DNA of 64,000 bases. Source: Apostichopus japonicus. Taxonomy: Eukaryota > Echinodermata > Holothuroidea > Aspidochirotida > Stichopodidae. Shown piece by piece: positions 42,690-56,000 of this stretch. The DNA lies in NCBI RefSeq assembly GCF_037975245.1, contig NC_092568.1:15457001-15521000 (forward strand), in the 5' to 3' direction. Each line of letters begins with the position of its first letter. Position 1 is the first letter of the stretch. Position numbers and translations under genes: made by a program. The notes under the pieces are model-generated. The model ran no database searches. It was not told the origin of the DNA and was given only the letters and a program-made list of their open reading frames with translations.

Positions 42690-45600
42690 AAATTTGGATG
42701 TAATCGGCAGCCGCTCTTAAGTTACATTTATACTATTATAACCATCTTGGAAAGAATGGAGCCTTCTTTAGGGATATAGACGGCAACGAGGGGTCGACCT
42801 GTTCCGTATAGGGGGCTATAGGGGGCATATCTATCAAACTCCATTATATTGGCTCCGGCATAAATATGTTCAGGCTATTCCATTTGGCTGTAATCGGCCG
42901 CCAATCTTAGATTTTTACTTATATTACCACTATCGAGAGAAAAGGGCATTCTTTGGGAATACGCACGGCAATGAGGGGGTAAAGATGTGTCCTGATACGG
43001 GGCCAGGGTTCGCATCTATAAAAATCCAGTATGTTTTGTCCGGCATAAATATGATGAGGTTATGCAATTTGGCTGTAATCGGCCGACAATCTTAGATTAA
43101 AACTAATATTACCAATATCGATAGAATAGGGCCCTCTTTGGGAATACGGACGGCAATCAGGGAGTCAAAATGTTTGCTGATACGGGGCCAGGGGTAAAAT
43201 GTATCAAAATCCAGTATGTTCAGTCCGGCATAAATATGTTTAGGTTATGCAATTTGCTTGTAATCGGCCAGTCTTAGTACAGTACTGATATTACGACTAT
43301 CGAGATAATAGGGCCCTCTTTGGGCATACGGACACCAATGAGGGGGTCCAATTGTATCCTCTTAGGGAGCCAGGGGTCGTATCTTTCAAAATTCAGTATG
43401 TTTGGTCCGGCATAAATATGTTCAGTCTATGCAATTTGACTGTAATTAGACAGTCTTAGTACAATACTGATATTACGACTATCGAGAGAATAGGGCCCTC
43501 TTTGGGGATATACGGTCGGCAATGAGAGGGTCAAAATGTATCCTGTTAGGGAGCCAGGGGTCCTATCTATCAAAATCCAGTATGTTTGGTCCGGCATAAA
43601 TATGTTCAGTCTATGCAATTTGACTATAATTAGCCAGTCTTAGTACAATACTGATATTACGACTATCGAGAGAATAAGGCCCTCTTTGGGGATACGGACG
43701 GCAATGAGAGTGTCAAAATGTATCCTGTTAGGGAGCCAGGGGTCGTATCTATCAAAATCCAGTATGTTTGGTCCGGCATAAATATGTTCAGTTTATGCAA
43801 TTTGACTATAATTAGCCAGTCTTAGTACAATACTGATATTACGACTATCGAGAGAATAGGGCCCTCTTTGGGGATATACGGACGGCAATGAGAGTGTCAA
43901 AATGTATCCTGTTAGGGAGCCAGGGGTCGTATCTATCAAAATCCAGTATGTTTGGTCCGGCATAAATATGTTCAGTCTATGCAATTTGACTGTAATAAGC
44001 CAGTGTTAGCACAATACTGATATTACGACTATCGAGAGAATAGGGCCCTCTTTGGGTATACGGACGGCAATGAGAGTGTCAAAATGTATCCTGTTAGGGA
44101 GCCAGGGGTCGTATCTTTCAAAATCCAGTATGTTTGGTCCGGCATAAATATGTTAAGTCTATGCAATTTGACTGTAATTAGCCAGTCTTAGTACAATACT
44201 GATAATACGACTATCGAGAGAATAGGGCCCTCTTTGGGGATACGGACGGCAATGAGAGTGTCAAAATGTATCTTGTTAGGGAGCCAGGGGTCGTATCTAT
44301 CAAAATCCAGTATGTTTGGTCCGGCATAAATATGTTCAGTCTATGCAATTTGACTATAATTAGCCAGTCTTAGTACAATACTGATATTACGACTATCGAT
44401 AGAATAGGGCCCTCTTTGGGAATACGGACGGCAATGAGAGTGTCAAAATGTATCCTGTTAGGGAGCCAGGGGTCGTATCTATCAAAATCCAGTATGTTTG
44501 GTCCGGCATAAATATGTTCAGTTTATAAACTTTACTGTAATTAGACCGTCTTAGTACAATACTGATATTACGACTATCGAGAGAATAGGGCCCTCTTTGG
44601 GGATATACGGACGGCAATGAGAGTGTCAAAATGTATCCTGTTAGGGAGCCAGGGGTCGTATCTATCAAAATCCAGTATGTTTGGTCCGGCATAAATATGT
44701 TCAGTTTATAAAATTTGACTGTAATTAGACAGTATTAGCACAATACTGATATTACGACTATCGAGAGAATAGGGCCCTCTTTGGGGATATACGGACGGCA
44801 ATGAGAGGGTCAAAATGCATCCTGTAAGGGACCCAGGGGTCGTATCTATCAAAATCCAGTATGTTTGGTCCGGCATAAATATGTTCAGTCTATGCAATTT
44901 GACTATAATTAGCCAGTCTTAGTACAATACTGATATTACGACTATCGAGAGAATAGGGCCCTCTTTGGGGATACGGACGGCAATGAGAGGGTCAAAATGT
45001 ATCCTGTAAGGGAGCCAGGGGTCGTATCTATCAAAATCCAGTATGTTTGGTCCGGCATAAATATGTTCAGTCTATGCAATTTGACTATAATTAGCCAGTC
45101 TTAGTACAATACTGATATTACGACTATCGAGAGAATAGGGCCCTCTTTGGGGATACGGACGGCAATGAGAGGGTCAAAATATATCCTGTTAGAGAGCCAG
45201 GGGTCGTATCTATCAAAATCCAGTATGTTTGGTCCGGCATAAATATGTTCAGTCTAGCAATTTGACTATAATTAGCCAGTCTTAGTACAATACTGATATT
45301 ACGACTATCGAGAGAATAGGGCCCTCTTTGGGGATATACGGACGGCAATGAGAGTGTCAAAATGTATCCTGTTAGGGAGCCAGGGGTCGTATCTATCAAA
45401 ATCCAGTATGTTTGGTCCGGCATAAATATGTTCAGTCTATGCAATTTGACTATAATTAGCCAGTCTTAGTACAATACTGATATTACGACTATCGAGAGAA
45501 TAGGGCCCTCTTTGGGGATATACGGACGGCAATGAGAGGGTCAAAATGTATCCTGTTAGGGAGCCAGGGGTCGTATCTATCAAAATCCAGTATGTTTGGT

Positions 45601-47865
45601 CCGGCATAAATATGTTCAGTTTATAAAACTTGACTGTAATTAGACCGTCTTAGCACAATACTGATATTACGACTATCGAGAGAATAGGGCCCTCTTTGGG
45701 GATATACGGACGGCAATGAGAGGGTCAAAATGTATCCTGTTAGGGAGCCAGGGGTCGTATCTATCAAAATTCAGTATGTTTGGTCCGGCATAAATATGTT
45801 CAGTCTATGCAATTTGACTATAATTAGCCAGTCTTAGTACAATACTGATATTACGACTATCGATAGAATAGGGCCCTCTTTGGGAATACGGACGGCAATG
45901 AGAGTGTCAAAATGTATCCTGTTAGGGAGCCAGGGGTCCTATCTATCAAAATCCAGTATGTTTGGTCCGGCATAAATATGTTCAGTTTATAAAATTTGAC
46001 TGTAATTAGACCGTCTTAGTACAATACTGATATTACGACTATCGAGAGAATAGCGCCCTCTTTGGGGATATACGGACGGCAATGAGAGGGTCAAAATGTA
46101 TCCTGTTAGGGAGCCAGGGGTCGTATCTATCAAAATCCAGTATGTTTGGTCCGGCATAAATATGTTCAGTTTATAAAACTTGACTGTAATTAGACCGTCT
46201 TAGCACAATACTGATATTACAACTATCGAGAGAATAGGGCCCTCTTTGGGGATATACGGACGGCAATGAGAGGGTCAAAATGTATCCTGTTAGGGAGCCA
46301 GGGGTCCTATCTATCAAAATCCAGTATGTTTGGTCCGGCATAAATATGTTAAGTCTATGCAATTTGACTATAATTAGCCAGTGTTAGTACAATACTGATA
46401 TTACGACTATCGAGAGAATAGGACCCTCTTTGGGGATATACGGACGGCAATGAGAGGGTCAAAATGTATCCTGTTAGGGAGCCAGGGGTCGTATCTATCA
46501 AAATCCAGTATGTTTGGTCCGGCATAAATATGTTCAGTCTATGCAATTTGACTATAATTAGCCAGTCTTAGTACAATACTGATATTACGACTATCGAGAG
46601 AATAAGGCCCTCTTTGGGTATACGGACGGCAATGAGAGTGTCAAAATGTATCCTGTTAGGGAGCCAGGGGTCGTATCTATCAAAATCCAGTATGTTTGGT
46701 CCGGCATAAATATGTTCAGTTTATGCAATTTTTGCAATTTGACTGTAATTAGACCGTCTTAGCACAATACTGATATTACGACTATCGAGAGAATAGGGCC
46801 CTCTTTGGGGATATACGGACGGCAATGAGAGGGTCAAAATGTATCCTGTTAGGCACCCAGGGGTCCTATCTATCAAAATCCAGGATGTTTGGTCCGGCAT
46901 AAATATGTTCAGTCTATGCAATTTGACTATTATTAGCCAGTCTTAGTACAATACTGATATTACGACTATCGAGAGAATAGGGCCCTCTTTGGGGATACTG
47001 ACGGCAATGAGAGTGTCAAAATGTATCCTGTTAGGGAGCCAGGGGTCGTATCTATCAAAATCCAGTATGTTTGGTCCGGCATAAATATGTTCAGTTTATA
47101 AAATTTGACTGTAATTAGACAGTCTTACCACAATACTGATATTACGACTATCGAGAGAATAGGGCCCTCTTTGGGGATATACGGACGGCAATGAGAGGGT
47201 CAAAATGTATCCTGTTAGGGAGCCAGGGGTCCTATCTATCAAAATCCAGTATGTTTGGTCCGGCATAAATATGTTCAGTTTATGCAATTTGACTATAATT
47301 AGCCAGTCTTAGTACAATACTGATATTACGACTATCGAGAGAATAGGGCCCTCTTTGGGTATACGGACGGCAATGAGAGTGTCAAAATGTATCCTGTTAG
47401 GGAGCCAGGGGTCGTATCTATCAAAATCCAGTATGTTTGGTCCGGCATAAATATGTTCAGTTTATAAAATTTGACTGTAATTAGCCAGTCTTAGCACAAT
47501 ACTGATATTACGACTATCGAGAGAATAGGGCCCTCTTTGGGGATATACGGACGGCAATTAGAGTGTCAAAATGTATCCTGTTAGGGAGCCAGGGGTCGTA
47601 TCTATCAAAATCCAGTATGTTTGGTCCGGCATAAATATGTTCAGTTTATGAAATTAGACTGTCATTAGACAGTCTTAGCACAATACTGATATTACGACTA
47701 TCGGGAGAATAGGGCCCTCTTTGGGGATACGGACGGCAATGAGAGGGTCAAAATGTATCCTGTTAGGAAGCCAGGGGTCGTATCTATCAAAATCCAGTAT
47801 GTTTGGTCCGGCATAAATATGTTAAGCTTATTCAATTTGACTCTAATTAGCCATGATAATTTCAT
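42690..47865 (-). repeat. ~183 bp satellite, arm 2 array (about 27-28 units)
   Basis: Inverted copy of the arm 1 satellite with a period of 182-184 bp (GTCCGGCATAAATATG anchors at 43405, 43589 and 43771, and so on). The first four units (42690-43400) are divergent; units from about 43400 to 47800 are very similar. Two junction variants alternate irregularly: TCTATGCAATTTGACTATAA and TTTATAAAATTTGACTGTAA. The 63-aa ORFs that appear in each unit arise because 183 is a multiple of three and are not separate genes. Confidence 0.95.
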
Positions 47866-48424
47866 GATAAACCGTTATAACTTGTTATTAAAAATGATCA
47901 CTTGACCACCCATCATATGAATCAGTGCTACGATTTATTTGAAACAGTACACAAGTTAGTGTTTTCTGGGGTTTTATTTTTTCAAATCTAGCGTTTATTT
48001 GTCACATGTCGCTGGTCACCCTGGCAATAAAAGTTTTCTCATTGACTTTGTACACGCTAACTCCCAAATTTCCACGTTGACTTTGTACACAGAATATCCT
48101 GCTAGCAGAATATCCTGCTAACTTCAGGTGGATGCTTACTTGAAGCTAGCGAACAGGGTCGACCCACCCAATAGCAAAATGAGTACATAAATAAACCGAA
48201 TTGAAACCTGGCGAACGTTGTACAGTAGTTCTAGTATTAGGCATGTGTTTTTAGATCAGACGAAGTTTTGTATGGTGGAGTATAAGGATCGCGGGATACA
48301 ATTTCTCAAAGTGGCAAGGAAAACGTGGTAACTATGACTGATTAAAGGACAATTTTGACCGAACTTTTCTTACTTTTAGGTCATTCACAATCACAGGAAC
48401 ATATGAATAGGCCTATGTAAATTA
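47866..48424. other. Arm 2 block and flanking sequence without genes
   Basis: AATATCCTGCTAGCAGAATA followed by TCCTGCTAACTTCAGGTGG (about 48093-48132) is the inverted partner of 35998-36040 in arm 1, so the duplication continues past the satellite. No gene is seen. Confidence 0.6.
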
Positions 48425-48459
48425 GAGTGCGACAGTCGGAAAATCCGACTGTCGCACTC
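48425..48459. repeat. Perfect 15-bp inverted repeat (hairpin)
   Basis: GAGTGCGACAGTCGG, a 5-base AAAAT loop, then CCGACTGTCGCACTC: all 15 arm bases pair. It could be a transposon tip, a fold in a transcript or a palindromic footprint. Nothing around it decides which. Confidence 0.85.
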
Positions 48460-48566
48460 AGATTTTCCAGCTTTCGTCAGTTTTAACAAGTTTGGGGTGA
48501 GACCCCCACCCCCCCCCCCCCTAGCGACGTCCCTGTCGACATCAATAGGGCTAGCAACAAATTCAT

Positions 48567-48702
48567 GTGATTGTATATACGGATGACACTAAGCTTGTCC
48601 ATTCTGACCCTGATGTCGCTTCTGTTCAGTCAGAATTTGTTAAACCTCACAACTGGTTTTGTGTAAATAAGCTGTCACTGAAAGTGAAGAATTCCATAAA
48701 AT
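48567..48702 (+). pseudogene. LINE reverse transcriptase fragment
   Basis: A 45-codon open stretch reads VIVYTDDTKLVHSD at the RT catalytic box (YTDD in place of YADD), then an HNWFCVNKLSLKVK block, which is the usual sequence after that box. It ends at TAA 48700-48702. No other part of the element is visible nearby. Confidence 0.6.
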
Positions 48703-48888
48703 AAGCTAGTCGACCCAATTTTTTCAAAGTATCGACCTCTGTGGTGCAGAAATATTGTCTGTATATTATTATCTATCACGTCATTCCCCATTCAGTCATA
48801 GAACAAACGAACCATTTGGGTAAAGGAGCGAAATGTTTTGTATAAAATGAAACTTATGAAATGGTACGCCAAATAATTTGAACATTTA

Positions 48889-50712
48889 CAGGTGCGTATC
48901 CAGGGGGGCGTTGGGGGCGCGCGCCCCCCGGGTAAGAAAAAGAGGAGAGAAAAAAAGAGAAGAAAAAAGGGAAAAGGAGGGGAAAAAAGAAAAGGAGGAG
49001 AGGAAGGAAGGGAAAAGAAAAAGAAAAAAGAGAGAAAAAGGAGAAAAAGGAGAAAAGGAGGGAGTAGAAGATAGCCAAGACCTCGGGAAGAGAAAGATCC
49101 CTATTATATACACAGGGTAGCCAGTGACAGATCAAGGATTACGGAGGGGGTGTGCGCCTCACCCTACCCCTTACCCCGACAACTCCATTTTTGACGTTTC
49201 CGTTTTTCCTCTCTCACTAATGTACTTGAACTCGACCGAGTCGTCGGGGAACATAACGCATTTCGGGAAGGGGGCGACCGCCCCCCCCCCGAGCAAATTT
49301 TCTTTATGACATTGCTAGTAATTTCAAAATAGACAATGCTTAGATGCAACTTACAAGGCCTGGGAAGTGTCATTTCCAGCGATCTGGGAGGCATTTTCGG
49401 CCAAAATTTTTCTTGTACGATTCGCGCCAACTCATGGTGGCGCTTCGCATAGATAGTTTGCCTACAGGCTTCGCCCTCCCTTGGCAATTACTCGCTACAC
49501 GCCTCTTCGAATTTGTAAAGCAAAGGGCAGATATAACATCATATCAATGAGCATTGAAATGCATGTTCCACGATGAACAGCCTCAAAAACTGTCAATGTG
49601 TGTAGTCAAAGGCGTAGGAGCCAGATTGGATTTGGGGGCTGTAATGACTTGCCCGAAAAAAAAGCCAACATTTTTCGCGCGAAGCGCGCATTCAACGTGT
49701 CGATGCCAATATCATATAGGCAAGATCGGTCATTACATTGTATGGCATCGTGTACCTTACGGTCCGTGAAAGTTGCACAGTATACCGCCGGATGCTAATG
49801 TAAACAACCAAATGTCTTTTGTAGATGGAGAAAAAGCATACAGATCCATTTATGTCAAAACTCTCTTTTACAGTAGTAATGTCGGCCAAGCTTAGAACTT
49901 TATTTAAATTACCGAGGATATAATTTTAAGCTATTCATTGCTATTTATTTTTCTTTCAGTAGGTGCCCGAAAAAAATGGGAAAACAATTGGGGGGGTGGC
50001 TGCAGCCCCCGCCTCCTACGGGACATACGCTTATGAGTGAAGTGTTCGGTTTCGATATACCTGATATCGGAAATATCTGCTATTTTTCTGTTCCTTCAAC
50101 GAAGTTTTGTAAAAGCCATTATAAGAGGTTTTAATATTTGTACACCAATAAATTAACTGTGTCGGAATTTTCGAAAATTTCCTGACCAACATTCGTCATC
50201 ATACTTTCCTCTACTCGTTCAATTTTGACCTGTCTGTTAGGGGTTCAAGGAGGTTTATCTATATTGGTTGTCTATAGATTGAATTTTGTGCAACACTATG
50301 GGTATGTTTTGAAGTGATTTTATTCACGAGAAAAGTGAATTTTCAAATTCTCAACAAGTAATGGGCTTAAAACCTTGAAAAGTGGGGCTTTCGGATATTG
50401 TGGGCCGTGACGTAGAATAACCTACAAAAGCAATGATCCATAGGACATGCAATGAGGTCGAACATGATGTGTGACTGGTGACAATCTTCAAAAAGGTTAT
50501 GGATGGAAAAAAAACTTTTGGGAATTACTTGGTTCTCAGGCAAAAGTGTACATCTGGTTGCTCATTTTCAAGCCCGAGAAGTGCCATTTCCGGTGATCTG
50601 GGGGGTATCAAAACCAGAAATTTTCTTGTACGCTCCGCGCCAACCGATGGTGGCGCTCCGCTTAGATAGTAATTCGCGCCCCCCGGGTTAGAAAATCCTG
50701 GATACGCGCCTG
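48889..50712 (-). mobile_element. Long MITE-like DNA transposon copy A, 1824 bp
   Basis: It begins CAGGTGCGTATCCAGG and ends CCTGGATACGCGCCTG, a 16-bp terminal inverted repeat with one mismatch. It is flanked by ATTTA on both sides (48884-48888, 50713-50717). It is the inverted counterpart of copy B (56760-58720). A 5-bp duplication and CAG termini fit hAT5-type elements; that class call is inference. The interior is a mosaic: a purine tract (48930-49075), a GTGACAGATCAAGGATTAC block, a GCGCCACCATGAGTTGGCGC-type motif twice in direct orientation, and a possible nested element near 49607-50030. No transposase. Confidence 0.8.
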
Positions 50713-51012
50713 ATTTAAGTCTTATAAAGTATGACCCTGTATATGGCTTGTAGTTTCCTATGATATTGATGTTCGCATCAATGTTCTTGCTCTGTTCAAT
50801 TGTTGGCCAAAAGTCGTAGTATTCAAATATCTGTCAGTAAACTCAAAAAGGTTTAATAAGAGTACGAGTATGTCTACCGCATATAGTGCTGTTTACATGC
50901 ATGTCGACATCAGACTCGCCACATACACACCACTGATCGGGTCCGACTTATAAGCTAACATGAGCTTCTGTTGCGTTCGCATAAGTCTTAAAACTATTTT
51001 GCACTGTTTAAT

Positions 51013-51177
51013 GTTCTTTATAGGCCTATTACCAGTTTTGACTGAAATAAATGTCTTAGAAACACAACTTGAACTTTTGCAATCACGCATCGTACTTGTT
51101 CTTTATAGGCCTATTACCAGTTTTGACTGAAATAAATGTCTTAGAAACACAACTTGAACTTTTGCAATCACGCATCG
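51013..51177. repeat. 85 bp tandem duplication at the LINE 5' junction
   Basis: GTTCTTTATAGGCCTATTAC through TTGCAATCACGCATCG occurs at 51013 and at 51098, 85 bp apart and identical over about 80 bases. The second copy runs directly into LINE sequence. Confidence 0.9.
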
Positions 51178-52035
51178 CTTGCTAGTAAAATAAAAAACAA
51201 AGGTAAATCACATGAAACCATCTGTGATAACAATAGTCATTCAATATTCACATTCCCAGTCACTGAAGAAGAACTAATTAAAATCGCAACTTCCAACTTG
51301 AAACCCAATAAAGCAGCAGGATATGATGATTTCAAACCTGGTATTATAAAAAATGTTATTCCTTTCATTGCTAAGCCTTTGACCCATATATGTAATTTAT
51401 CATTTAACACTGGCGTATTCCCAGATAAACTTAAAACGGCAAAGGTTATACCAATCTATAAAAAGGGAGATTCAAATGTATATGAGAAATATCAACCGAT
51501 TTCATTGCTTTCCTGTTTTTCTAAAATCATAGAACGACTTATGTTCAATCGCATATATAATTTTCTTAACCAATATAATATTCTCTGTAAAGAACAGTAC
51601 GGCTTTCGACCCGAACATTCTACTGAACTGGCTTTGGCAGATGCACTTAACAGTTTACATACTAGTCTTAATAATGGCAAAAATTGCATTGGTGTATTCC
51701 TCGACCTTTCGAAGGCGTTTGACACGATCGATCATACCATCCTTATCAATAAATTATTTTCATACGGCATTAGAGGAACTACTCTCAACTGGCTTGAAAG
51801 CTATATTTCGAACAGATATCAGTATACCTTGTATAAAAACTCTAGATCCGATCTTGCTAAAATTCGTTGCGGCGTTCCACAGGGTTCAGTCTTAGGTCCT
51901 TTGTTATTTATTCTATATATTAAAGATATTTTTCATGTCTCCAAACTAGCCAAAATCATTCTCTTTGCTGATGACACCAGTATTTTCTTCGAGAGCGACG
52001 ACATAATCACATTATCTTCCAAACGTGTCAAATGA
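51154..52035 (+). pseudogene. LINE reverse transcriptase domain
   Basis: The frame holds the pre-RT region (NLKPNKAAGYDDFKPGIIKN), KVIPIYKKGD, a KYQPISLLSCFSKIIERL block (the usual motif has YRPIS), EQYGFRPEHSTE, the motif A box LDLSKAFDTIDH, GVPQGSVLGPLLF and the catalytic FADD box in LFADDTSIFFE. FADD replaces the more common YADD and is tolerated in this family. The frame ends at 52035 by a frameshift a few codons after the catalytic box. The TTG at 51154 is not a start; the protein is truncated at the 5' end. Confidence 0.88.
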
Positions 52036-52789
52036 ATTAAATAAATTCTCCAATTGGTTTTCAGCCAACAAATTATCATTAAATGTACAAAAAAGTAATT
52101 ACATTGTCTTTAATACTCGTAATACACTTATTTGGAATAAAGATATATGTATGGATGGGAAAATAATTAAGCAAATTTATACTACTAAGTTTTTAGAAGT
52201 AAATATTGATTGTAAACTTAGCTGGCGCAACCATATTTCAACTATTTGCAGTATAATTGCACGGAATGTTGGCATATTATCTAAGTTGAAATATTATCTA
52301 TCGGAAAACATACTCAGAACACTATACCAGACCCTGGTTGTCCCGCATCTCACTTATTGTTCCATTATTTGGTCTGGTACATACAACACCAACCTTAACA
52401 ATCTTATAATACTCCAAAAGGCAGCCATTCGCCACATAACACACTCAGCCCCACGTGAGCACACCAGTCCCCTATTTAAGAAACTCAACTTACTAAAATT
52501 GCACGATCTCATTAAAGTTAAGCTTGCATTATTTGCCTACAAGACCTGGAATGGATTACTACCAGCTGCCTTTGACAATTTTTTAACCAGTAACAGAGAT
52601 GTTCATAATCATAACACGAGGCATGCTAATCATGCCCACTATAATCTCTACAATACCACCATTGGAACTTTAAGCCAACAAAACCGTGCAGCAAAAACAT
52701 GGAATCTTCTAATGAACGATTTAAAGAGTAAAAAGTCAGTCACATCCTTTAAGAAGTGGTTTTGTAAGGAAATAATAGCTAGTTACTGA
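52025..52789 (+). pseudogene. LINE ORF2 C-terminal region
   Basis: Continues the RT after a frameshift near 52020-52030. It begins LNKFSNWFSANKLSLNVQKS, the segment that follows the catalytic box, then a thumb/connection region (KFLEVNIDCKLSWRNHI, LYQTLVVPHLTYCSIIW) and a tail with HNTRHANHAHYNLYN and TSFKKWFCKEI, ending TGA at 52787. The intact tail and 3' UTR show that one frameshift plus 5' truncation are the main defects. Confidence 0.85.
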
Positions 52790-53020
52790 CCAAAACTAAA
52801 TTATACCTGTATGTAATTACTATATATATATATTGATCATTTAATTTGTACTTATATTTATGTATGTATTCATACACATATATATATATTTTGTTTTTTC
52901 TTTTCTTTTCTTTTCTTTTCTTTCTTCAGGGAGTCTTCCACATTGTTAAGCTTTTAAGCTTTATGGAAGACTTCCTCCACTTTGTACTTTTGTGGCAAAC
53001 AAATAAATAAATAAATACTA

Positions 53021-56000
53021 TAGTCTGGAATATAATTGGATTTATCCTGGCAAATATGTTGTTTATTTTAAATACGCATAAAATATCTTCATGGTTTTAC
53101 TTATAAAATTCAATATTAGGGAATCGAAATGAATTATGCCATGTACACCGTTGCGTGAATAGTTGTAGTTATCAGTTAACTATATATTTTACATGCTAAC
53201 AGTAAAGATGTATACATAATGCACAATAAATGGGAGAGGGGCTTGTATGACTTCAAGGCAGCACCCTTCCTTTATGAAGTACTTCATTCGCGTCTGGCCC
53301 TCCCATAAAGATTCAGGTCACTACCCAAACTAATTTGTATCTTATTAATTATTTATTAACACAATCTTGCGTTTAGAGCTACGTATATATAGACCTAAAT
53401 CTTAATCAAAACGCACCATTTGACGACTATTTTCTTGCAGGGGGGGGGGGAAGGGTCCCAGGACCCCTCCAAAAAATAGTCTGCTTCAATGACCCCAGTA
53501 CAGCCCTCCTTTATACAATCCTTCATTCGTCTCTGGTCCTTCCACAAAACTTCAGCACCTACCTTCCAATCCAACCAAACTACACACGACATTAGTAGCA
53601 ATTCAGCTTAAAAAGTATACTCTGTATGATTGTTGTCCATGTACAAAGACCCGAAGGGCTGTTGGTCCCACAAATATACAGCATTGAGTGAGAATCAGCA
53701 TCACATATGAAGATTGCTACAAGAGGTAATTTAATATTAGAGTTGGGGAGGTATATCAATTGATAAAATTGACCATTCATTTCACATTTTGATCATACTT
53801 AAATGATATGACCTGTTGGGTATCGTTACAATTACGATTTATGTAGAAAATTTTCATTGCTTCATGTTTCAATATCTCAAACTACATTATTTGTTACAAC
53901 ATGACGATTAAACTGATTAAACCGGCAGATTCTTTCCCGTCAAAGGATAATTTCACCATGTGATCACTGTAATGTTGTGATTTTATCCAGTGCATTAGCT
54001 TCAGTTGAACAGCATAATATTTTATAATTAAGGCTAAGTAGGCCAACACCCTATAATTCGTTTGATATCGAAATTCATTGTTCATTGTTCTGACAAACCA
54101 AACTCGAATGTACTTAGCGCAACTATAATAGCCCTGACACATGGCGTTTCACTACGTCCATTTTGTTAACTGATGACCTTAGGCAGAATTTTAGTTTTGA
54201 TTATGTCATATTCCAAATAAAAGGAAATCTTGAATGCCAATAAGGTTCCTATAGCTATTCCAGCCTTCAAAATATTCACCTTTAAAATATGCTAAATCTG
54301 TGGAATACTCCTTTAAGGCTAAATTGAGGATGACATCTGCTCCTCAGTACAGATAATGTTGTTTTATAAGTCCTAGTAACTCAATAAACATGTTCTTTTA
54401 ACTTCGCGGGAATAGGATGGTTTTCAGTACCATTGTCGTACTTGATGCCATAAAACTCTTGTATTCCCATAGAGTTTTGTGTTGCACCTGAGGAACTGAC
54501 GTAAAGGTCTATGTGTTCGACTATGTAGTCCAGTCACTTAATGAGCTATTGATGTTTAAAGGATTATTTTTCAAAAATTAAGTGGTGTAGAAATACAACC
54601 AGGACGGCCAGCAGAGCTTCTAACGATCTCAAACATATCCAAATAACTTGTTTATAAAGTGATCCCTTCAAAGGAATACTGTCATAGTCTGTCTATAGTT
54701 CTAATAACCGCGGCATTAAGTAGTAGAAAAGAGTCTAAACATGGCATTCAGTATAGGGACAAAATCCTTAAAGTTAATTAAGTGACAATAATAATGATTT
54801 ATAAACCTACCGATTTTTTTAATACAGATTTCATTATTTTATAACGACATTTTATCACTGCGTGCTTGTAATTTACCGGTTCGGTGTTGACTTAGAAGGA
54901 ATTGATCTGGCCATTTGGAAGAAACTTAGTCATTAACTCATTATGTTCACGTAACCTAGTTGCTCAGACGGAAACACTGAAGAGAAGTAGTTTTACCTGA
55001 CACGGTTTCCAACTTTACATCACTCTTTGTTGCGGTTATTCATTGAAAGGAAGATTCACTTCGGTCGATTATAAGGAAAAAATTGGTTAAGATGATTCAC
55101 GCAGTGTTCGATATTACTACAGTAGCCTACACGGAGTCCCTTTTGAAATGGGACCCGCTATGACCAAGGCTGTAATTAATGTGACTATATAGAAGGCGGC
55201 ACACGTGTAATGTGTTCTACGGGCTTTATTTACCGTTCCTTGCAGGACCATTTTTTTACACACTAACGTTTGGGGAGTGGGCTTGTGTCCCCTACCCCAC
55301 TGCGAGCACTCGGTGTAGCATTTCAATCCCCAAGGCTGGGTTTTGTTTTATACAAAAATAAATCATCTGATTTATTAGCCGAACTAGGTCAACATTTGTC
55401 TTTGTTTACCCACTGTTTGCTGTGCTTAAAGAAATCTATAAATCTATGTATACATCATCATATTGCTCCCGAAGTACTCTATCTGTTGTTGCCAACATAA
55501 ATCTGTATTAAGGGCGCGGGCAAAAAGGGGGGGTGCTTCCATCGTTATTCGGGGGAAAACATTTAGTCGCTGCATTTTTACATTCAGCCGGGAAGAATTA
55601 GACCATTCCTGAGGGCGATCAAACCCGCTATAAACCTCACATATACAATTTAAAAAGTGTTTATCACCACAACCTTCTGTTTGAAACTAATTGTGAATGA
55701 ATCCAAATATGCCTCAAAATGCTTCAATTTACGTCTATATTTTTCCGAGGAGGACCTCCGGACACCCTGTATAAGAGCGGGCTTCAACGACCTCACCGTT
55801 ACACCCCTCCTTTATAAAATTCTGAATCCAACTCTGGCACTTTCATAAACGTTTATGCCCATTTCTAAACTGTCAGGGCAATAACGAATCACAGGTGTGA
55901 TATCTGGGTATTCCTCAGAAAAGTTTTGTTCGGTGGCCCAAACGGGACATTGGAAACTTTTTATCGTCCAATATTTATGTTTTCCCTCAAAATTTCAATT

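Larger units (their letters stand above)
51154..53020 (+). mobile_element. 5'-truncated non-LTR retrotransposon (CR1/L2-like LINE)
   Basis: It has reverse transcriptase and C-terminal regions of ORF2 followed by a 3' UTR with a hairpin (GTCTTCCA at 52933 pairing with TGGAAGAC at 52964) and a terminal AAATAAATAAATAAATA microsatellite at about 52999-53018. The endonuclease and ORF1 are absent, the usual result of incomplete reverse transcription. No clear target duplication was found, and the 5' junction lies in an 85 bp tandem duplication. Confidence 0.85.

Noticed and set aside
43427-47287. Family of ~63-aa ORFs on the minus strand
   Set aside because: They follow the satellite unit, whose length is a multiple of three. 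Not called as genes; noted only as a curiosity.
48854-49135. Low-complexity Phe/Ser/Leu and Lys/Glu ORFs on both strands (also at 58453-58809)
   Set aside because: They come from the purine/pyrimidine tract of the MITE copies.
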